NCBI GenBank assembly: GCA_958348245.1
Contig: CATVYJ010000005.1
Location: 62,001-126,000 of the forward strand
Source of the DNA: an uncultured Veillonellaceae bacterium
GTDB lineage: Bacteria > Bacillota > Negativicutes > Veillonellales > Dialisteraceae
Direction of reading: 5' to 3'
Length of the DNA: 64,000 nt
A program made the position numbers and the translations under genes. The notes below the pieces were generated by a model. It worked only from the letters and a program-made list of their open reading frames with translations, did no database searches and was not told where the DNA came from. Below are positions 58,808 through 64,000 of this stretch, one piece after another. Every line of letters starts with the position of its first letter. Positions within the stretch are counted from its first letter, which is position 1.

Positions 58808-59641
58808 TCATTGCGCCGGCTTGAGCGGGCCGTAGAAGTAGGACGCGGTGGCGCCGCCGTCGATGAGAAGGTCCGCGCCGGTGATGAACGCGCCTCGATC
58901 GCTCATGAGGAGCTCCGCCGCGTTCGCCACTTCGTCGGCGGTGCCGGGGCGGCCGGCGGGGCATTTCGCAAACATGTTTTTATAGAAAGCGCCCCGGGGC
59001 CCGTTGAATTCGTCGATGGCGAGCGGCGTTACGATGATGCCCGGGCTGATGGAGTTGATGCGCGCGCCCCGCGCGCCCCATTTCACCGCTTCGGCCATGA
59101 CGCGCTTTTCGTTGCAGCGCTTCGCCATCTGGTAGGCGTGGAGCGTGTCGCGCATGCGCTCCGGCTGGAGCAGGGGCAGCGCCAACAGGTCTTCCGCAGG
59201 GGTCTCCGCGAGGAGCGCGTCTTCTTCCGCTGTGAGCTGGGGCATGCGGTGGCCGGACTGGCTGGAGATGGTCACGCCGCAGCCGCCGGGAGCGATGATC
59301 TCTCCCGCGTCTTCGAGGAGCGCCGCCGTGCCGTAGAGGTCGACTTTCAGGATGGCTTCGACCGGGGCCTGGCTCGGGGAGACGCCCGCTGCGTTTACGA
59401 GCATTTTCACCGGGCCGAGCGCCTGGCCGGCCGCGAGAAAGCGGCGGATGGACGCGCGGTCGGAGAGATCCATCGTCATGGGCCGCGCGTCGAAGCCTGC
59501 GCCGGTCAGCAGCCTTGCGGCGGCTTCCGCGTTGTCCGGATTTTTATCGCCCACGAGAATACGTTTGCCATAGCCCATGCGGCGGGCGATGGCCAGGCCG
59601 ATCTGGCCCGCGCCGGTGAGGAGGAGTACGTCTTTTTCCAT
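58808..59641 (-). CDS. SDR family oxidoreductase
   Basis: 277 residues. Nucleotide-binding LTGAGQIGLAIARRMG (a variant of TGxxxGxG), NAAG in MLVNAAGVS, catalytic YxxxK in AYQMAKRC, and the C-terminal ISPGIIVTPLA and ITGADLLIDGG patterns of classical SDRs. Residues 130-160 are an insertion with acidic LTAEEDALLAETPAEDLLALP. NAD(P)(H)-dependent reduction of a carbonyl; substrate unknown. Third gene of the flavodoxin-AKR-SDR run. Confidence 0.85.
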   Translation of the reverse strand: MEKDVLLLTGAGQIGLAIARRMGYGKRILVGDKNPDNAEAAARLLTGAGFDARPMTMDLSDRASIRRFLAAGQALGPVKMLVNAAGVSPSQAPVEAILKVDLYGTAALLEDAGEIIAPGGCGVTISSQSGHRMPQLTAEEDALLAETPAEDLLALPLLQPERMRDTLHAYQMAKRCNEKRVMAEAVKWGARGARINSISPGIIVTPLAIDEFNGPRGAFYKNMFAKCPAGRPGTADEVANAAELLMSDRGAFITGADLLIDGGATASYFYGPLKPAQ

Positions 59642-59668
59642 CGGGAGTGTCCTTTCTGTCTGTCAAAT

Positions 59669-60649
59669 TCAATGGCCGCCGAAGACGGCGAAGTGCATGG
59701 TGTCCAGCGCCGCGTCGATGCGGGCGATGTCCCCGGCGGAGAGCGGCACGTCCGCCGCGCCGAAGTCTTCCGCGAGGCGCTCCGGCTTCCGGCTGCCCGG
59801 GATGGGGATGAGGTACGGCTTTTTGCAGAGCATCCACGCGAGGGAGAGCTGCGCGGGTGTGGCGTGCTTTTCTTCCGCGAGGCGGCGCAGGAGCGCGAGC
59901 AGGCCCTCCGCGGCGCGGAAGCCTTCTTCTGTGTATTGGGGCATGGCGGCCCGGTAGTCCGCCGTGCCGTCGAAACGGCTCTGCGGGGTGTAGCGGCCCG
60001 TGAGGAAGCCGTTCGCCATGGGGGAGAAAGCCACCCACGCGATGTGCAGTTCTTCCAGTACGGGAAAGAGCGGCTCGTGCCACCGGGCCATCATGGAGTA
60101 GCGGTTCTGCACGGCGGCCACGGGGCACACGGCGTGCGCCCGGCGGAGGTAGGCTTCGTTTGCTTCGGAGATGCCCCACGCGCGGATCTTGCCTTCGCGG
60201 ATGAGATCGGCCATGACGCCCGCCACCTCTTCGGGCGGGACGGCGGGGTCGATGCGGTGCTGGTAGTACAGATCCACGTAGTCCGTGCCGAGGCGGCGCA
60301 GGCTCCCTTCGAGAGAGGCGCGGATGGATGCGGGCCGGCTGTCGAGGAGGAGGCTCCGATCCTTCCCGTGCTGCACGCCGCATTTCGTGGCGATGACCAC
60401 GCGGTCCCGCACGGGGCGGAGCGCCTCGCCCACGACGGCCTCGTTGTACGCCGCGGAGCCGTCGGGATAAACGCCGGTGTAGCATTCCGCCGTGTCGAAA
60501 AAGGTGCAGCCCATGTCGTACGCCGCGCGGATGACCTGCATGCCCTCTTCCTGCGGCATGGGCGCGCCGGACGCGTGGGTGATGCCCATGCAGCCCATGC
60601 CCACGGCCGAGACGGCGATGCCCGATGTGCCGAGAATTCTCTGTTTCAT
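59669..60649 (-). CDS. Aldo/keto reductase
   Basis: 326 residues from ATG 60649, which overlaps the flavodoxin stop by four bases. Catalytic Asp and Tyr in FFDTAECY, Lys in VVIATKCG, His in YYQHRID, and NADP loop PIPGSRKPERLAEDFGA. Reduces an aldehyde or ketone with NADPH. YajO/AKR11-13-like by sequence; substrate not assignable. Confidence 0.88.
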   Translation of the reverse strand: MKQRILGTSGIAVSAVGMGCMGITHASGAPMPQEEGMQVIRAAYDMGCTFFDTAECYTGVYPDGSAAYNEAVVGEALRPVRDRVVIATKCGVQHGKDRSLLLDSRPASIRASLEGSLRRLGTDYVDLYYQHRIDPAVPPEEVAGVMADLIREGKIRAWGISEANEAYLRRAHAVCPVAAVQNRYSMMARWHEPLFPVLEELHIAWVAFSPMANGFLTGRYTPQSRFDGTADYRAAMPQYTEEGFRAAEGLLALLRRLAEEKHATPAQLSLAWMLCKKPYLIPIPGSRKPERLAEDFGAADVPLSAGDIARIDAALDTMHFAVFGGH

Positions 60650-61179
60650 TGGCAGGCCTCCGTTTCTTTCACACACTGCGCGGCCCAGGCGGCGATGTCC
60701 CGCCCGCGCTCCCGCACTTCGCAGCCGCGGACGGCGAGCCCCGGGAGGAGCCGCGCCCCTTTGCAGCATTCCGCCAGGTCCCGCTCGCTCCGGCCCATGC
60801 CGCTCCCTTCGTTCGTGCAGAAGGGGGCTACGGCCTTTCCCGTCCAGTCGTAGTGGAGGAGGAAGGTCCGCACGGGCATGGGCATCGTGCCCCACCAGTT
60901 CGGATACCCCACGAAGACGAGGCCGCAGCTTTCGAGATCGTCCGTGTACGCTTTCACCGGGACCTTCCGCTTCAGCCGGAGTTCCGCCTGCGCCTCCACC
61001 GTGCACGCGTAGTAATTGTCCGGGTACTGCTTGTCCGCTTCAATCTCAAAGCGGCCGCAGCCGGTGGCTTCCTGAATGAAATCGGCGGCGAGATCCGTAT
61101 TGCCCCGCTCGAGGAAACGCACCGTGCCGTTCCAGTAGTTGTTCCCTTTCCGGGAGAAGTAAATGGTGAGTATTTTCAT
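60646..61179 (-). CDS. Flavodoxin-like protein
   Basis: 177 residues, start behind AGGAGG. Flavodoxin fold with IYFSRKGNNYWNG as an atypical FMN phosphate loop and FVGYPNWWGTMPMPVRTFL at the isoalloxazine site. Contains Cys in GCGRFEIEAD and at CCKGARLL. It may supply electrons to the co-transcribed reductases or be a quinone reductase. First gene of the run, probably controlled by the LysR protein just upstream. Confidence 0.85.
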   Translation of the reverse strand: MKILTIYFSRKGNNYWNGTVRFLERGNTDLAADFIQEATGCGRFEIEADKQYPDNYYACTVEAQAELRLKRKVPVKAYTDDLESCGLVFVGYPNWWGTMPMPVRTFLLHYDWTGKAVAPFCTNEGSGMGRSERDLAECCKGARLLPGLAVRGCEVRERGRDIAAWAAQCVKETEACQ

Positions 61180-61269
61180 GACAGCGCCTCCTTATGCCTG
61201 CATTATAGAGGAAGGAAATCTGATGAATCAATTCCAGTTTCGCTGCATACGGATAAGGAAAACTGATAC

Positions 61270-61292
61270 GAAAAAAGCCCCCGGAGGGGCTG
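61270..61292 (-). terminator. Terminator of lysR gene
   Basis: On the minus strand CAGCCCC-TCC-GGGGGCT followed by T6. Confidence 0.85.
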
Positions 61293-61297
61293 AACGG

Positions 61298-62176
61298 TCA
61301 TCGGGCGGCGAGGCGCGCGGCGAGTCGGTCCGCAAAGGCTTCCGACGGCGCGGCGGGGCGGTCCTTTTTCCAGAAGGCGCAGAAGGTCTGCGTCACCGCT
61401 TCGCCGCCGCGGACGAGGGGCACTGCGGCGATGCCTTCCGGCGCGGGGAGCGGCGCGGGGCGGATGAAGAATCCCCGGCCGCCGGAGAGGAGGAGCCGCG
61501 CTTCCTCGAGGCTTTCCGCGAAGAGGAAGGGGCTGGCCACGTCCATGACGGTCTCCCAGTAGGCGGATTCCGCGCCCTGCTGCTCCCGGGAGGCGACGAG
61601 GATGCACGGCGTATTTTTCAGATCGCCCGCGGAAATTTCCGAAAGGGCGGCGAGCGGGCTGCGCGCGGGAATTTCCACCGCGCAGGGCGTGACGGCGAGG
61701 ACGCGGTTCACATACGCGGAGGAGAAGGCCCGGCGCTGGTCGTTTACGGCGATGTCGATGCGGTCTGTGCGGAGCCAGGCGAAGAGTTCTTCGTGGCTGC
61801 CCCGCACGACCTCGACGGATACGCCGGGGAAGTCCGCCGAGAAGGCGGAAAGGGCCGCGCCGAAGACGCCGCCGGTCATGCCCCGGAGCACGCCGATGCG
61901 GAAGACCGGCGCGCCGCCCCGGGCCCGGCCCGTCGCATCCCGGCACATGCGGTCGAAGTCGGCGATGAGGACGAGGCTTTTGCGGTAGAAATAGTCTCCT
62001 GCGGCGGTGAGGGTAAAGCTCCGGTTTTTCCGCGCGAGGAGAGGAAAGCCCAGATCGTTTTCGAGGGCCTGGATCTGCTGGGACACGGCGGACTGGGAGA
62101 TGTGGAGCTCGTCGGCGGCGCGGGAAAAGGAGCCGCACCGCACCACCGCCTGAAAGGTACGGATTTGTCGAATCAT
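61298..62176 (-). CDS. LysR-type transcriptional regulator
   Basis: 292 residues from ATG 62176 behind AAAGGAGG. N-terminal winged HTH: FQAVVRCGSFSRAADELHISQSAVSQQIQALENDLGFPLLAR. The rest is the two-lobed effector domain. It lies upstream of the flavodoxin gene in the same orientation and is separated from it by a terminator, so it probably activates that run through the 61180-61270 interval. Confidence 0.9.
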   Translation of the reverse strand: MIRQIRTFQAVVRCGSFSRAADELHISQSAVSQQIQALENDLGFPLLARKNRSFTLTAAGDYFYRKSLVLIADFDRMCRDATGRARGGAPVFRIGVLRGMTGGVFGAALSAFSADFPGVSVEVVRGSHEELFAWLRTDRIDIAVNDQRRAFSSAYVNRVLAVTPCAVEIPARSPLAALSEISAGDLKNTPCILVASREQQGAESAYWETVMDVASPFLFAESLEEARLLLSGGRGFFIRPAPLPAPEGIAAVPLVRGGEAVTQTFCAFWKKDRPAAPSEAFADRLAARLAAR

Positions 62177-62213
62177 GAGGCCTCCTTTCGGCAACCGGGA
62201 GAAATGCGGGCGC

Positions 62214-64000
62214 TCACCGGCGCTTCGGTACGGGCACCGCTTCCCGGAGATGGAAAGACCAGAGCCAGAGCGCGGCCACGGGCTGGCGGAAGATGCGCTC
62301 CGCCGCCGTGCCGTAAATCTGGATCTGCCGGTGGTAGTGGTCCGCGAGGAGCCGGCCTTCGGCGACGCGGTCCGTCTTGTAGTCGATCACGGTGAGCGCG
62401 CCGTCGTTTTCGAGGAGGCAGTCCATCGCGCCCTGCAGGAAAATCGTGTCGCCCGCTTCGCAGTCGGGGTAGAAATCCCGCGCAGGAAGAAGGAGGGAAA
62501 AGGGCATTTCCTTCCGGATGACGGAGGCGGTCCGCATGAGCGCGCCGAGCGGGCTTTTCAGGAAGGCGAGAATGTCGTCCAGAGGACGCCGTCCGCTCCG
62601 CCGCGCGAGGAGGAGGCGCGCTTCGTCTTCCGTGAAGACCCGCGCGGCGGCCAGGTCTTCGACGGCGGCGGCCAGCGCTTCTGCGTCCGCGGGAAGCCGG
62701 GCGAGGTCGAGCGTCTCCATGGCTTTGTGCATGAGCGTGCCGTAGGCGGCGCCGCTTCCCCCGCCGGCGGCGGAGAGGAATGCCGGCGGCTCCGCAAAGT
62801 CCGGCGGGAGGGGGCGTTTCTCCGGAATGGGGGAAGCGAGCACCCGCGAAGGCATGAGTTCTTCTTTGTCCGCTTCGGCGAGCTGGACGGCGGCGGTGGC
62901 GGTGAGTTTTGCCGGCGCAGCCGCCGCGCCTGGGTGGGGATAGGTCCACCGGAGCTGGGCGTCCACCCACTGCGGCGCGGGGCCCGCGGGGGCATGGAGA
63001 AAGGCTTCCGCGGCGGCGCGGCTTCCTTCGGCGGCGCCGTCCCCGTCTTCTTCGAGGGCGTCCGCGGTTTCGCCGGGTTTCAGGTATTCCGACGCGGCGT
63101 GTACGGAGAAGGAGAACTGCGGCGCCGCGTCTCCCCCTTCCGCGGCGAAAGCCGGCGGAAGGCCCGCGCGCTCCCAGAAGGCCTCCATGGAGCGGCTCCG
63201 GCACGCCGCGGGAAGGATCCAGTCGAGAAAGCGCTGTGCGCCGGTGACGCGGTACGCCGGGAGCGGAGGGATGTCCGAAGCGCTGCCCCGGAGGCCCTGC
63301 GCCCAGCCGCGGATGGCGGCGTCCGCATCCTTCACCGTACCGGTGATAATGAGACGGTCCCGGGCGCGGGTCACGGCCACGTAGAGGAGGCGCGCCTCTT
63401 CGGCGAGGCTCTCCTGCAGGTTGGCCTGCCGCACGGCGTACCAGTACAGCGTGGGCCACCGGCAGAGCCGCTCCCGGTCGAAGCGGTACAGGCCGAGGCC
63501 CTTGTCCTTGTGGAAGAGGGCGGCGTCGGCCGTGTCTTTCCGGTTGAACGCCGTGCCCGTGCCCGCGAGGACGACCACGGGAAATTCGAGGCCCTTGCTC
63601 TTGTGGATGGTCATGATGCGCACCGCGTCCGCCTCTTCCGCCGGCGCGGCGGCCTGACGGAGGCGGGAAGGGGAGCCGGACGCCGCGGTCTGCGCGAGAT
63701 AGGAGAGGAAGCGGTAGAGCCCGGTGATGCACTGCCCGTCCCACGCGCGGGCGAGCTCGTAGAAGGAGAGCACCCGCGCCCGGCGGAACGCGCCTTCCGG
63801 CAGGCCCGACACATACGAGAGGTAGTCCGTATCGTTCAGGATCGCTTCGATGAGCGGAGCCGCGCCGGTCTGGCGGGAGAGGGCGCGCCACGCGCGGTAC
63901 CGGTCGAGGAAGGCGAGCGTCCGCAGGGCTTCCCCGCTCCGGAGGATGTCCGCGGCCTGGGGGAGCGCTTCCCACAGAGAGTCCGCGCTGCGCAGGCGGA
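62214..64000 (-). CDS. addA: ATP-dependent helicase/nuclease AddA, C-terminal part (cut by window edge)
   Basis: The frame is open to the right edge; 595 codons are visible of an expected 1,200 or so. Helicase motif V/VI segments are IMTIHKSKGLEFPVVVLAG and EEARLLYVAVTRARDRLI. The C-terminal RecB-type nuclease domain has GTLMHKAMETLD, LQGAMDCLLENDG and IDYKTD (Asp and Lys metal/catalytic residues). With AddB it resects double-strand breaks. It is the Firmicute counterpart of RecBCD. addB is expected upstream, outside the window. GTG/ATG codons inside are not the true start. Confidence 0.93.
   Translation of the reverse strand, partial: RLRSADSLWEALPQAADILRSGEALRTLAFLDRYRAWRALSRQTGAAPLIEAILNDTDYLSYVSGLPEGAFRRARVLSFYELARAWDGQCITGLYRFLSYLAQTAASGSPSRLRQAAAPAEEADAVRIMTIHKSKGLEFPVVVLAGTGTAFNRKDTADAALFHKDKGLGLYRFDRERLCRWPTLYWYAVRQANLQESLAEEARLLYVAVTRARDRLIITGTVKDADAAIRGWAQGLRGSASDIPPLPAYRVTGAQRFLDWILPAACRSRSMEAFWERAGLPPAFAAEGGDAAPQFSFSVHAASEYLKPGETADALEEDGDGAAEGSRAAAEAFLHAPAGPAPQWVDAQLRWTYPHPGAAAAPAKLTATAAVQLAEADKEELMPSRVLASPIPEKRPLPPDFAEPPAFLSAAGGGSGAAYGTLMHKAMETLDLARLPADAEALAAAVEDLAAARVFTEDEARLLLARRSGRRPLDDILAFLKSPLGALMRTASVIRKEMPFSLLLPARDFYPDCEAGDTIFLQGAMDCLLENDGALTVIDYKTDRVAEGRLLADHYHRQIQIYGTAAERIFRQPVAALWLWSFHLREAVPVPKRR

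Overview
The window looks like the chromosome of a diderm, GC-rich Firmicute of the class Negativicutes (Veillonellaceae/Dialister/Megasphaera-like). Firmicute traits are two T-box leaders, a tandem glycine riboswitch, AddA-type recombination nuclease and AAGGAGG-type ribosome binding sites. Diderm traits are a small beta-barrel-like protein ending in Phe and a complete RND pump with its membrane-fusion lipoprotein. Sodium-pumping decarboxylase beta subunits beside dicarboxylate carriers suggest succinate/malonate-type decarboxylation metabolism. The genus is inferred, not shown.

Layout. 1-13362: two complete modules (plus the tail of a third at the left edge) of a Na+-translocating decarboxylase beta subunit, a 39-residue one-helix peptide and a MatC-type carrier, with a fourth orphan carrier. 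A GNAT acetyltransferase, an esterase, a TDT-family transporter and a membrane protein with an acidic tail interrupt them. 13515-14624: diacylglycerol-kinase-like lipid kinase. 14814-19612: two branched-chain-amino-acid-type binding lipoproteins, each behind a T-box with two antiterminators. 21102-23696: pyridoxal kinase-like protein, TatD-associated radical SAM protein, small membrane protein and HD phosphohydrolase. 25395-32406: riboswitch-controlled glycine cleavage operon gcvT-gcvH-gcvPA-gcvPB-lplA-lpdA. 32523-39389: CsoR and DUF3842 on the minus strand, divergent from a methyltransferase plus a five-gene nickel/peptide ABC transporter. 39557-44379: TypA/BipA, YihY and a DUF262/HNH protein. 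45449-49370 (minus): outer-membrane protein, malate/lactate dehydrogenase, RibU-like ECF component and RF3. 49525-57055: UvrA-like ATPase, then tetR-adaptor-RND with a TetR protein carrying two HTH domains. 57104-62176 (minus): unknown proteins, a glutamate synthase remnant, SDR, aldo/keto reductase, flavodoxin and LysR. 62214-64000: 3' part of addA.

The most unusual content is non-coding. Four gene-free stretches (about 16640-17880, 19690-20945, 23870-25330, 44560-45360) carry copies of one modular palindromic element. It is about 1.1 kb, has terminal inverted repeats and nested hairpins, and is flanked by a degenerate motif repeating every 41-44 bp. Stem arms differ between copies but stay complementary, and in two copies whole stems have been replaced, so the fold appears to be maintained. 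Two copies lie in opposite orientation around the second T-box gene. I recognise no described family for it.

Genes that work together: the decarboxylase-beta/peptide/carrier modules (probably Na+-coupled dicarboxylate handling with a decarboxylase alpha subunit encoded elsewhere); the glycine cleavage genes with their own lipoate ligase and dihydrolipoyl dehydrogenase; the nik/opp-like transporter; and the TetR-controlled RND efflux operon.
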